From positions 62,001-126,000 of the forward strand of contig NZ_ML701735.1 in NCBI RefSeq assembly GCF_008087345.1: a stretch of DNA of 64,000 bases, in the 5' to 3' direction. The stretch's first letter is position 1. Each line of letters starts with the position of its first letter. The notes below the pieces were generated by a model. That model saw only the letters and a list, made by a program, of their open reading frames with translations. It was not told where the DNA came from and did not search any database. Made by a program: the position numbers and the translations under genes. This document shows, piece by piece, positions 9,971 through 16,794 of this stretch. This DNA comes from Nocardioides caldifontis. Its GTDB lineage: Bacteria; Actinomycetota; Actinomycetes; Propionibacteriales; Nocardioidaceae.

Positions 9971-10594
9971 CTAGTTGAGGGTCGGGTCGACCGGTCTGGT
10001 GGAGACCCACGCGAGCTCGCCGGGCTGCCGGCGGAGCACGGCGCTCCAGAGCCGGGCCGGGTCGTGCCCGAACACGTCGTGGACGGCGGAGTCCACGACG
10101 TACCAGGACCCCTCGGCGATCTCGGCCTCGAGCTGCCCGCTCCCCCACCCGGCGTACCCGGCGAAGATCCGCAGCCTCGCGACCGCGGGCGCGAGGACCT
10201 CCGGCGGCGTGTCGAGGTCGATGATCCCGGTGGCGCCGAAGAGCCGGCGGAACCCGAGCGGCTCCGGGCCGTCGCCTGACGGGACCGCGGCGACCGCCAG
10301 CGCCGCGTCGGTGTTGACGGGGCCGCCCTCGAAGAGCACCTCAGGGGGCTCCACCGCCACCGCCCAGTCCGGCAGCACCGAGGCCACGGCGACCGACGTC
10401 GGTCGGTTCACCACGACACCGAGGGTGCCGTCGTCGTCGTGGTCGAGGAGGAGGACCACGGTGTGGGAGAAGTTGGGGTCGGCGAGCGCCGGGGTGGCGA
10501 CCAGGAGGCGGCCGGCCGCCGGCTCCTCCGGCGTGATGGTGAACCGCTCGACCGGCTCATCCACGGCCGGTCGTCCCGGTGCGGACGCGGGCAA
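9971..10594 (-). CDS. UPF0301 (YqgE/AlgH family) protein
   Basis: A 207-residue protein with the YqgE/AlgH fold signatures: GRLLVATPALADPNFSHTVVLLLDHDDDGTLGVVVNRP near the N-terminus (split here: ATPALADPNFSHTVVLLL then LGVVVNRP), a GGPV motif, and YAGWGSGQLEAEI in the second half. The biochemical role of this cytoplasmic family is unresolved. The start is uncertain: a TTG at 10594 has GGTGAGAG upstream, while an in-frame GTG at 10564 would give a 197-residue product closer to the usual length. It stands alone on its strand between DUF3039 and a small ORF. Confidence 0.85.
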   Translation of the reverse strand: MPASAPGRPAVDEPVERFTITPEEPAAGRLLVATPALADPNFSHTVVLLLDHDDDGTLGVVVNRPTSVAVASVLPDWAVAVEPPEVLFEGGPVNTDAALAVAAVPSGDGPEPLGFRRLFGATGIIDLDTPPEVLAPAVARLRIFAGYAGWGSGQLEAEIAEGSWYVVDSAVHDVFGHDPARLWSAVLRRQPGELAWVSTRPVDPTLN

Positions 10595-10619
10595 CGAACA
10601 CTCTCACCCGCGAATCGTG

Positions 10620-10790
10620 TCATGCCCTCCGGTCCGGGAGGGCCGCACGGAGCCGGGAGGCGAACCGGGCACCCGGGTCGGTGGCGCCTTCCGGCCGGGC
10701 CGCGCCGGCGTCGCGGGGGGTGGTGGAGCGACGCCCGTGCGGGAGCGCGGAGCGCAGCCGCTGGGCGAAGCGGGTGTGGTGCTGCCTCAT
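10620..10790 (-). CDS. Small basic protein with an internal repeat (hypothetical)
   Basis: A 56-residue ORF starting at ATG with GGAAG about 10 bases upstream. The product is highly basic and has two similar segments, RFAQRLRSALPHGRR and RFASRLRAALPDRR, at its two ends, each able to form an amphipathic helix. It is transcribed away from a TetR gene, and the intergenic region contains a 26-bp dyad that would cover its promoter, which is the main support for it being real. Family not recognised; it could be a DNA- or membrane-binding microprotein, or a spurious ORF. Confidence 0.4.
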   Translation of the reverse strand: MRQHHTRFAQRLRSALPHGRRSTTPRDAGAARPEGATDPGARFASRLRAALPDRRA

Positions 10791-10820
10791 GTCGTCTCGC
10801 TTCCGTCGTCGATCGAGCAC

Positions 10821-10846
10821 ATACCGTGAGTACGTACTCTCAGTAT
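10821..10846. promoter_or_regulatory. TetR-type operator dyad
   Basis: Two 13-base arms, ATACCGTGAGTAC and GTACTCTCAGTAT, abut each other and match at 11 of 13 positions as an inverted repeat. The dyad sits between the divergent small-ORF start (10790) and the TetR start (10918), where an autoregulatory TetR-family repressor would bind. Confidence 0.7.
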
Positions 10847-10917
10847 GGAGCAGCACCCTCGGTAGGAAACCGACCGACGGGGTGATCCGCACCACGACCG
10901 GCGCCTATGCTCCGGCC

Positions 10918-11610
10918 ATGACCGCGAAGGTGCCGTCCGCGCACGAGCTGCTGCGCAAGGCGACCAAGGCGACCAAGGCGACCAGGCGGCAGGAGTACTC
11001 CGCGACCACGAAGCGCGCGCTCGTGGAGGTGGCCCTCGACCGGTTCGCCGTGCAGGGGTACGCCGGCACCAGCCTGGACGAGATCGTGGCCGGCGCCCGG
11101 GTCACCAAGGGAGCGCTCTACCACCACTTCCGCGGCAAGCAGGAGCTGTTCGAGGCAGCCTTCGTCTCCGTGCAGGAGGCGGCCGCCGACCGGATCCGGC
11201 GGGCGATCCGGAGCATCGACGACCCGTGGGAGAAGGCCCTCACCGGGCTGCGGGAGTTCCTCGCGGTGACCCGCACGGATCCCTACCGCCGGATCGTGAT
11301 CCAGGAGGGTCCCGCGGTGCTCGGCTACGAGCGCTACCGGGAGCACGAGGAGCGCAGCACCTTCTCGCTGGTCCACGAGATCGTCGCCTCGCTCCTCGGC
11401 GGCTACAAGCTGCCGTCGACCACGCTCGAGGCGTTCACCCGGCTCTTCTTCGGCGCGATGTCGGCGACCGGAGCGGCCGTCTCGACCGCGGAGGACCCCG
11501 AGCAGGCCAGCGACGACGCCGAGGGCGCGATCGTCCTGGTGCTCGCCGGGATCCGTGCCCTCGTCGAGAGCGGCGAGGGGCCGACGCTGCCGGCTACTTC
11601 GTCCAGCTGA
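10918..11610 (+). CDS. TetR/AcrR family transcriptional regulator
   Basis: A 230-residue DNA-binding repressor. After a Lys-rich leader (KATKATKATRRQ), the helix-turn-helix is clear: LVEVALDRFAVQGYAGTSL, then DEIVAGARVTKGALYHHF and RGKQELFEAAF (residues ~35-80). The C-terminal half would form the ligand pocket and dimer interface. The ATG has no Shine-Dalgarno sequence, but TATGCT ends 6 bases before it, so translation is probably leaderless. The 26-bp dyad at 10821-10846 is the likely operator. It overlaps the convergent lipoprotein gene by 17 bases at its 3' end. Ligand and targets beyond the divergent small ORF are unknown. Confidence 0.88.
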   Translation: MTAKVPSAHELLRKATKATKATRRQEYSATTKRALVEVALDRFAVQGYAGTSLDEIVAGARVTKGALYHHFRGKQELFEAAFVSVQEAAADRIRRAIRSIDDPWEKALTGLREFLAVTRTDPYRRIVIQEGPAVLGYERYREHEERSTFSLVHEIVASLLGGYKLPSTTLEAFTRLFFGAMSATGAAVSTAEDPEQASDDAEGAIVLVLAGIRALVESGEGPTLPATSSS

Positions 11611-12586
11611 CGTCGCCGCCGTCCTTCGGCACCAGCTCGATCCAGACCTTGCCCGGCGGCAGGCTGATCTCCCCGCCGCCGACCTCGAGCTCGACCGGCG
11701 CGCCCAGCCCGCCCTTGATCCAGTCGCCCTGGACGACCTGGCCGCCGTGGAAGATGAACGCCTTGCCGCGGCCGGTGAACTTCGTCTCCGGCACCGGGTT
11801 GCCGGCGGGGTCGAGGTAACCGGCGTCGCCGACGGGCACCCTCAGCACCAGCACGGTGGCCGGGTCGAAGGTGTCGCCCTCGCCGGCGAAGGTGTCGGTG
11901 TTGACGTAGCCCCCGCCGCGCCGCTCGAAGGTGGTCGAGCTCCCACCCGAGAAGGTCGCGGTGAGCCCGCTCGCCGGCTTGCCCTTCGGCAGCTCGGCGC
12001 CCTCCTCGAACGGCAGGTAGGGCGTCGGCGTCTCGGTCGCCTTCACCTTCTTCGCGAGCTGGTCGAGCTTCATGAACAGGTTGTACGGCGCGGAGCGGCT
12101 GCTCTCGCGGTAGTACCCCGCCGCCCCCTCGGTGAAGGTCTTGATGTCGGCGTCCTTCACGCGCTCCCGGGTCTGCGGCGCTCCCCCGCTGGCCACCAGG
12201 GCGGCTCCCAGCGGGCTGACGATGCCGATGTCGGTGGCCCGCATCGAGCGGACCGGGCCGACGTCCTTGGGCACGTCGTTGTAGTAGAAGACCGCGAGCC
12301 GGGTCATCCCTCCCTCGACGAGCTCCTCGACGACCATCCCGGCGTCGCCGGCCCCGACCTGCGGGGCGCTGCTCGAGGAGTTGTCGATCTTCACCGCCAG
12401 CACGGGGTGGCGCGGCTCGCCCTTCACCGGAAGCCCGGTCAGCGGGGAGAGCGCCGGCGCCTCGACGGCCGGCTCGTCGCCGCCCTCGTCACCGCCACCC
12501 GCCTCGTCGTCGCCGCCGCAGCCGGCCAGCGCGGCGGAGAGGGTGAGTGCGAGGACGCCGAGGAGGGGGAAGCGGCGGTCAGTCAT
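11594..12586 (-). CDS. DUF3048 domain lipoprotein (YerB-like)
   Basis: A 330-residue secreted lipoprotein. The N-terminus has MTDRRF, a hydrophobic core and the lipobox LAGC, followed by an acidic Gly-rich linker. The mature part carries DUF3048 landmarks: PLTGLPV, RHPVLAVKIDNS, PQVGAGDAGMVVEELVEGG, TRLAVFYYNDVPKDVGPVRS and the C-terminal half with a G(K/R)AFIFHGG segment. The family is exported in Gram-positives and its role is not established. The ATG at 12586 is chosen; an ATG four codons upstream is also possible and neither has a strong ribosome site. It overlaps the TetR gene tail to tail. Confidence 0.85.
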   Translation of the reverse strand: MTDRRFPLLGVLALTLSAALAGCGGDDEAGGGDEGGDEPAVEAPALSPLTGLPVKGEPRHPVLAVKIDNSSSSAPQVGAGDAGMVVEELVEGGMTRLAVFYYNDVPKDVGPVRSMRATDIGIVSPLGAALVASGGAPQTRERVKDADIKTFTEGAAGYYRESSRSAPYNLFMKLDQLAKKVKATETPTPYLPFEEGAELPKGKPASGLTATFSGGSSTTFERRGGGYVNTDTFAGEGDTFDPATVLVLRVPVGDAGYLDPAGNPVPETKFTGRGKAFIFHGGQVVQGDWIKGGLGAPVELEVGGGEISLPPGKVWIELVPKDGGDVSWTK

Positions 12587-12694
12587 GGCGACCAGCATGA
12601 CAACGCGGCACCACCGGCCGGGGACAACGCGCCGACGTCGCGAACGTCACCCCGGCGGCGGGGACCCTGTGGTCAGCGCAAGATCAGCGCAGGG

Positions 12695-13300
12695 TCAGCG
12701 CAGGGTGCCGGCGTACCAGGAGCTGGTCCAGATCCGCGCGGTCGTCACCCGCTGCCCCGAGCCGGGCGCGTGGATGACGGTCATCCCGCCCTTGCTGCGG
12801 CCGTTGAAGACACCGACGTGGTAGACGCCCGAGCCGCCGGTGAAGAAGACGAAGTCGCCGGGGCGCATCGCCTTGCGCGGGATCCTCCGCATGAAGCGGC
12901 CCTGCTGCGACGAGGTGCGGGGCACGTTGCGGAAGCCGGCCTTGTGGGTGCTGAAGTAGACCAGCCCGGAGCAGTCGAACCGGTTCGGCCCGGCGGCGCC
13001 GTACTGGTAGGGGTCGCCCCGCTGCGCGCGGACGATCCGCAGCATCCTGTTGACCTTCTTCAACCGCGCCTGTCGCTTGGCCTTCTTGCGGGCCTTCTTC
13101 TTGTTCTTCTTGTTGTCCGCCTTCTCGTCGCCGGCGGCCTGGACGGCCACCTGTTGCACCGACTGGCCGGCGACCACGCCCGAGCCGGCGGGCTGCGGGG
13201 CGGCGTGGGCCGGAGCGGTGGCGAGCCCGACGAGGACGAGGGCGAGGAGGACGGTCCCGGCGGCAGAACGCGCGAGGACCCGGTGGAGCACGGCAGGCAT
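12695..13300 (-). CDS. NlpC/P60 family cell-wall hydrolase
   Basis: A 201-residue secreted peptidoglycan endopeptidase. A signal peptide (MPAVLHRVLARSAAG...AHA) is followed by a very Lys/Arg-rich linker and the NlpC/P60 domain. The catalytic Cys lies in RFDCSGLVYFS, the His in GVYHVGVF, and the third polar residue probably in the following VIHAPG segment. RGDPYQYGAAGP is the usual domain entry. The ATG at 13300 has GAAGGGA 8 bases upstream; the longer open frame is rejected because it runs into a riboswitch. Expression is likely controlled by the c-di-AMP riboswitch immediately upstream, as known for actinobacterial wall hydrolases such as RpfA. Confidence 0.9.
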   Translation of the reverse strand: MPAVLHRVLARSAAGTVLLALVLVGLATAPAHAAPQPAGSGVVAGQSVQQVAVQAAGDEKADNKKNKKKARKKAKRQARLKKVNRMLRIVRAQRGDPYQYGAAGPNRFDCSGLVYFSTHKAGFRNVPRTSSQQGRFMRRIPRKAMRPGDFVFFTGGSGVYHVGVFNGRSKGGMTVIHAPGSGQRVTTARIWTSSWYAGTLR

Positions 13301-13304
13301 GAGC

Positions 13305-13500
13305 TGTCCCTTCTCACGCCTGTGAGGTGAGCTGTCGGGTTGGAGCCAGAAGGTGCTCCGCCTCGCGGTCGCAGGTTCGCGGCCGGTCGGCTTCACCCCG
13401 AGCGCCCGTGCGGGCGCGGGAAACGTGGGTCCCCCACTCCTACCCCGGTGAGTTCGGTGGCGGCCGACGGGCGGGTAGGACTCGGCGGACCCGGCGACCG
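13305..13500 (-). promoter_or_regulatory. c-di-AMP riboswitch (ydaO-yuaA leader)
   Basis: The leader RNA of the NlpC/P60 gene contains, in order, the landmarks I remember from actinobacterial ydaO motifs: CGCCGAGTCC, a pairing TCCTACCC with GGGTAGGA, GGGGGACCC, GGGGTGAAGCC, and the conserved 3' block AACCCGACAGCTCACCTC followed by AGGCG. The order and spacing match, and the target gene class (cell-wall hydrolase) is the usual one. By analogy, c-di-AMP binding turns expression off. The exact 5' boundary is approximate. Confidence 0.85.
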
Positions 13501-13527
13501 TTGTGGAGTTGTACGAGCTGGTGGTGC

Positions 13528-13564
13528 GGTGTCGATCTTCGGTGTCGATCTTCGGTGTCGATCT
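13528..13564. repeat. 13-base tandem repeat
   Basis: The unit GGTGTCGATCTTC occurs twice exactly and a third time as an 11-base partial copy. It lies between the riboswitch and the SDR gene, outside any confident gene. Confidence 0.8.
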
Positions 13565-13574
13565 GGTGGTGCGA

Positions 13575-13604
13575 GCTCGGCGTCCGACGCTACCGAGGCC
13601 GAGC
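13575..13604 (-). terminator. Possible terminator hairpin after the SDR gene
   Basis: A 7-bp stem (GCTCGGC/GCCGAGC) with a 16-base loop begins 18 bases after the SDR stop codon on the transcribed strand. There is no T-tract. This is supported by position and symmetry only. Confidence 0.35.
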
Positions 13605-13622
13605 CGTCTTGTCAGCAGGAGC

Positions 13623-14378
13623 TCAGATCTTGGCCCCGCCGTCGACGTACAACGTCTGACCGGTGACGTAGGAGGCTTCGTCGCTGCAGAGGAACGCCGC
13701 GGCGGCCGCGATGTCCTCCGGGTGGCCCACGCGACGGACCGGGTTGGCGTCGGCGTTCATCTGGCGCAGCTGCTCCGGCTCGACCTTGAGCCGGCGGGCC
13801 GTCGCGTCGGTCATCTCGGTCACGATGAACCCGGGGGCGATCGCGTTGACGTTGATCCCCATCGGCCCGAGCTCGATGGCGAGGGTGCGGGTGAACCCCT
13901 GGATCCCCATCTTCGCGGCGGCGTAGTTCGCCTGGCCGCGGTTGCCGAGGGCGGAGACCGACGAGAGGTTGAGGATCTTGCCGTAGCGCGCCTGCACCAT
14001 GTGCTTCTGCACCTCACGGCTCATCAGGAAGGCGCCCTTGAGGTGCACCCCCATGACGAGGTCCCAGTCCTCCTCGGTCATCTTGAACAGCAGGTTGTCG
14101 CGGGTGATCCCGGCGTTGTTGACCAGCACGTCGACCTTGCCGAGCTCCTCGACCACGCGGGTCACCGCGCGCTCGACGGCGGCGGCGTCGGAGACGTCGC
14201 ACCCGAGGCCGATCGCCCGGCCGGCGCCGAGCCCGGTGGCGGTCTCGGTGGCGGCACCCTCGTCGAGGTCGAGCACGGCGACGTCGGCGCCCTCGGAGGC
14301 GAACCGCTTGGCGGTCGCGGCGCCGATCCCGCGCGCTGCTCCTGTGACGATCACGACTCGTCCGTCGTAGCGGCTCAT
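13623..14378 (-). CDS. Short-chain dehydrogenase, 3-oxoacyl-ACP reductase FabG-like
   Basis: A 251-residue NADP(H)-type oxidoreductase. The cofactor motif TGAARGIG is at residues ~12-19, the structural NNAG at ~88, and the catalytic Ser-Tyr-Lys set appears as LSSVSALGNRGQANYAAAK. The C-terminus YVTGQTLYVDGG is the standard FabG ending. Start at ATG 14378 is supported by GGAAGG 8 bases upstream. It is monocistronic as far as can be seen, so fatty-acid synthesis, polyhydroxyalkanoate metabolism or another ketoacyl reduction are all possible. Confidence 0.88.
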   Translation of the reverse strand: MSRYDGRVVIVTGAARGIGAATAKRFASEGADVAVLDLDEGAATETATGLGAGRAIGLGCDVSDAAAVERAVTRVVEELGKVDVLVNNAGITRDNLLFKMTEEDWDLVMGVHLKGAFLMSREVQKHMVQARYGKILNLSSVSALGNRGQANYAAAKMGIQGFTRTLAIELGPMGINVNAIAPGFIVTEMTDATARRLKVEPEQLRQMNADANPVRRVGHPEDIAAAAAFLCSDEASYVTGQTLYVDGGAKI

Positions 14379-14530
14379 CCAGCACCTTCCGTCTCTCGGC
14401 AGCTTTCGCGCCTTTGGTCCGTTTGGCCCCCGCAGCCGCGGAGCGGTAGGAGTCTGGCACGGCCTTTTGGCTCGCGGCACCCGGGTCTTCCGGACCGGAG
14501 TTCCGCCGGCGATCCGGCTAAAGTTGACGG

Positions 14531-15571
14531 GTGCACAGAAACGGATGGCGGCTCGCGGTGTGGCTCGCCGTCGCCATCGCCGTCACCACGTTCGTCATGG
14601 CGTGGGTCTACGACCTCCCGGTGCGCGACCCCGACAGCGCGGTCGGGCCGGCGTACATCTGGGTGCCGGTGGTGCTCGTCGCGGCGTTCCTCACCGACGT
14701 GGTGCCGCGCGCCCTGTGGCGCGCCCGCAACCCGTTGCGCGCGTTCGGCGCCGCCCGCGAGGTGGTGCGCGAGCGGTGGACGATCACCCACGTCAAGTTC
14801 GCCCTCATCGGGCTCGCGGCGTGGTACGTCATCTACGCCTCCTTCCGCAACCTGAAGTCGTTCGTCCCCTTCGTCAACCGTCACCTCTGGGACGGCGTGC
14901 TCGAGGACGTCGACCGGGTGATGTTCTTCGGCCACGACCCTGCGCCGCTGCTCCACGACTGGCTCGGCACCGGAGCGGCCGCGCACTTCCTCTCGTTCAT
15001 CTACATCGCCTGGATCGTGATGGTCCCGGCGTCCCTGGTCGTCGCGCTCGTCTGGTCGCGCGACGCCCGGGCGGGTTCCTGGTACGTCACCGCGATCGCC
15101 GTCGACTGGGTGCTCGGGGTCGCGACGTACTTCGCGGTGCCGAGCCTCGGCCCGATCTACTCCCGCCCCGAGTGGTTCGCCGACCTCGACCGCACGCCGG
15201 TCACGGTGCTCGCCGAGGGGATGATGGACGACCGCCACCAGGTCCTGGTCAACCCGTTCACGACCGACGCGGTGCAGACGATCGCCGCCTTCGCCTCCCT
15301 CCACGTCGGCATCAGCGTGACGATGTGCGTGATGGCCGAGCTGCTGCGGCTCCACCGCGGCGTGCGGGTCTTCCTCTGGGTCTTCCTCGCGCTCACCGTG
15401 GTCGCCACCGTCTACCTCGGGTGGCACTACGCGCTCGACGCCATCGGTGGCGTGGTCCTCGGGGTCGCGGGCGTCTGGATCGCGGCGAAGGGCACCGGAA
15501 ACCAGATGCGGCGCCGGCCGGTGGGGGCTCAGCCGTTGGCGATCAGCGAGGAGCCCAGCCGGGTCGCGTAG
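14531..15571 (+). CDS. PAP2-superfamily membrane protein
   Basis: A 346-residue multi-pass membrane protein with about six hydrophobic segments. The PAP2 phosphatase/transferase motifs are in the C-terminal third: FASLHVGISVTM (S-x-x-H) and YLGWHYALDAIGGVVLG (H-x-x-x-D). The length and the long N-terminal membrane part fit the PAP2_3 group related to inositol phosphorylceramide synthases, so it may act on a lipid phosphate or phospho-sugar in the membrane. The GTG start has no ribosome site; TAAAGT ends 6 bases before it, which suggests a leaderless transcript. Its 3' end overlaps the convergent HIT gene by 43 bases. Confidence 0.82.
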   Translation: MHRNGWRLAVWLAVAIAVTTFVMAWVYDLPVRDPDSAVGPAYIWVPVVLVAAFLTDVVPRALWRARNPLRAFGAAREVVRERWTITHVKFALIGLAAWYVIYASFRNLKSFVPFVNRHLWDGVLEDVDRVMFFGHDPAPLLHDWLGTGAAAHFLSFIYIAWIVMVPASLVVALVWSRDARAGSWYVTAIAVDWVLGVATYFAVPSLGPIYSRPEWFADLDRTPVTVLAEGMMDDRHQVLVNPFTTDAVQTIAAFASLHVGISVTMCVMAELLRLHRGVRVFLWVFLALTVVATVYLGWHYALDAIGGVVLGVAGVWIAAKGTGNQMRRRPVGAQPLAISEEPSRVA

Positions 15572-15960
15572 TCGGCCATCTCCTCGGCGTCGGCGTACTT
15601 CGTGCGCGGCCAGAAGAAGCCGCGCAGCCCGTCGCCCTTGGTGCGCGGCACGACGTGCAGGTGCAGGTGCGGGACGCTCTGGCTCACGGTGTTGTTCATC
15701 GCCACGAACGATCCCTGGGCCCCGAGGGCGTCCTTGACGGCACGGCTCAGCCGCTGGGCGGCCTCGAGGAAGGGGTCCCGGAGCGCGGCAGGGAGGTCGG
15801 CGAGGGTCTCGACGTGGAGCCGCGGGACCAGGAGCACGTGGCCCTTGAAGACCGGGCGGACGTCGAGGAACGCGACCAGGAGCTCCTCGTCGAGGACGGT
15901 GGCCGACGGCTGCTCGCCGGCGACGATGGCGCAGAAGAGGCAGGACGGGTCGCGGCTCAC
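15529..15960 (-). CDS. HIT-family nucleotide hydrolase/transferase
   Basis: A 143-residue cytoplasmic HIT protein. The defining triad is HLHLHVVPR near residue 97, and the N-terminus has the CxxC zinc-like knuckle CLFCAIVAGEQP typical of Hint-type proteins. Family members hydrolyse nucleoside phosphoramidates or dinucleotides. The GTG start overlaps the stop of the upstream DnaJ-domain gene by 4 bases (GTGA), so it is translationally coupled to it. Its end overlaps the PAP2 gene tail to tail. Confidence 0.9.
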   Translation of the reverse strand: MSRDPSCLFCAIVAGEQPSATVLDEELLVAFLDVRPVFKGHVLLVPRLHVETLADLPAALRDPFLEAAQRLSRAVKDALGAQGSFVAMNNTVSQSVPHLHLHVVPRTKGDGLRGFFWPRTKYADAEEMADYATRLGSSLIANG

Positions 15961-16628
15961 CGGCGCCAGGGTAGCGAGAGCCCCGCGGGGCGCGGCGCCC
16001 CCGCACGCGGCGGGAGCCGGTCGACGGCGGCGGCCGGCAGCTGCCGCTCGAGGGCGGCGTACGCCGACGGCAGCCGCTGCTCGAGCACCCGGAGCCGGCG
16101 GCTCGGGTTCAGGGTCAGCGTCAGGGTGAGCAGCAGGTGGGCGGTGGCCGCCGCCCGGTGGCGCTCCTGCGTGAGCCGGAGCCGGACGACGAGCTCACGG
16201 GCGCGGCCGAGGTGTCGGCGCGCGGCGGGCACGAGGGTGAGGGCCCAGACCTCGAGCTCTTCGGCGCTCCACTCCTCACGGCACTCGCGCGGGATGGTGA
16301 GCAGCAGCAGCATCGGGTCGCGCGGGACCGGCCGTGCGGGCGGTGCCTCGACCCGCTGCCGGGCCGGCGCAGGACGCGGCGGGACGGCCGCCCCCCGTTG
16401 CCTCGGGACGAGTCCGCCCGGCAACGCAGGGACGGCCGCCGCCGCGGCCAGGGCCGCGTGCAGCGCCTCGGTGAGCTCCAGCCAGGCCGCCTGGGCCTGC
16501 GCCGGGACGGTGCCGTCCGGCTCGCGGTGGAGGTCCGGGTGCAGCTCCCGTGCGCGAGCACGGTAGGCAGCCCGGATCTCCGCCCGCGACGCCGTCCGGG
16601 TCACCCCGAGGACGCTGTACGCGTTCAT
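15957..16628 (-). CDS. DnaJ-domain protein
   Basis: A 223-residue protein with an N-terminal J domain: NAYSVLGVTRTASRAEIRAAYR, then the HPD tripeptide in ARELHPDLHRE, which stimulates Hsp70 ATPase. It lacks the Gly/Phe and zinc-finger regions of DnaJ itself. The rest is Ala/Arg/Pro-rich with helices near the C-terminus. ATG 16628 is chosen because the J domain begins there and AGAGGGG precedes it; a longer frame adds only unlikely sequence. It is the first gene of a pair with the HIT gene. Confidence 0.82.
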   Translation of the reverse strand: MNAYSVLGVTRTASRAEIRAAYRARARELHPDLHREPDGTVPAQAQAAWLELTEALHAALAAAAAVPALPGGLVPRQRGAAVPPRPAPARQRVEAPPARPVPRDPMLLLLTIPRECREEWSAEELEVWALTLVPAARRHLGRARELVVRLRLTQERHRAAATAHLLLTLTLTLNPSRRLRVLEQRLPSAYAALERQLPAAAVDRLPPRAGAPRPAGLSLPWRR

Positions 16629-16794
16629 CCCCCACCCCTCTGGTTTCCCCGACCACGACCCCCCGTGGTCCCCCCGTGGTCTCGGCATCCCCCGATGTCG
16701 ATGGGTCGAGTCTAGGTCTGCACGACTTCCTCACGACATATACCGTTGGTCCCGTTCGTGCACAAGTGGCGTGACTTCCCGCCGAAGGTCCCGG

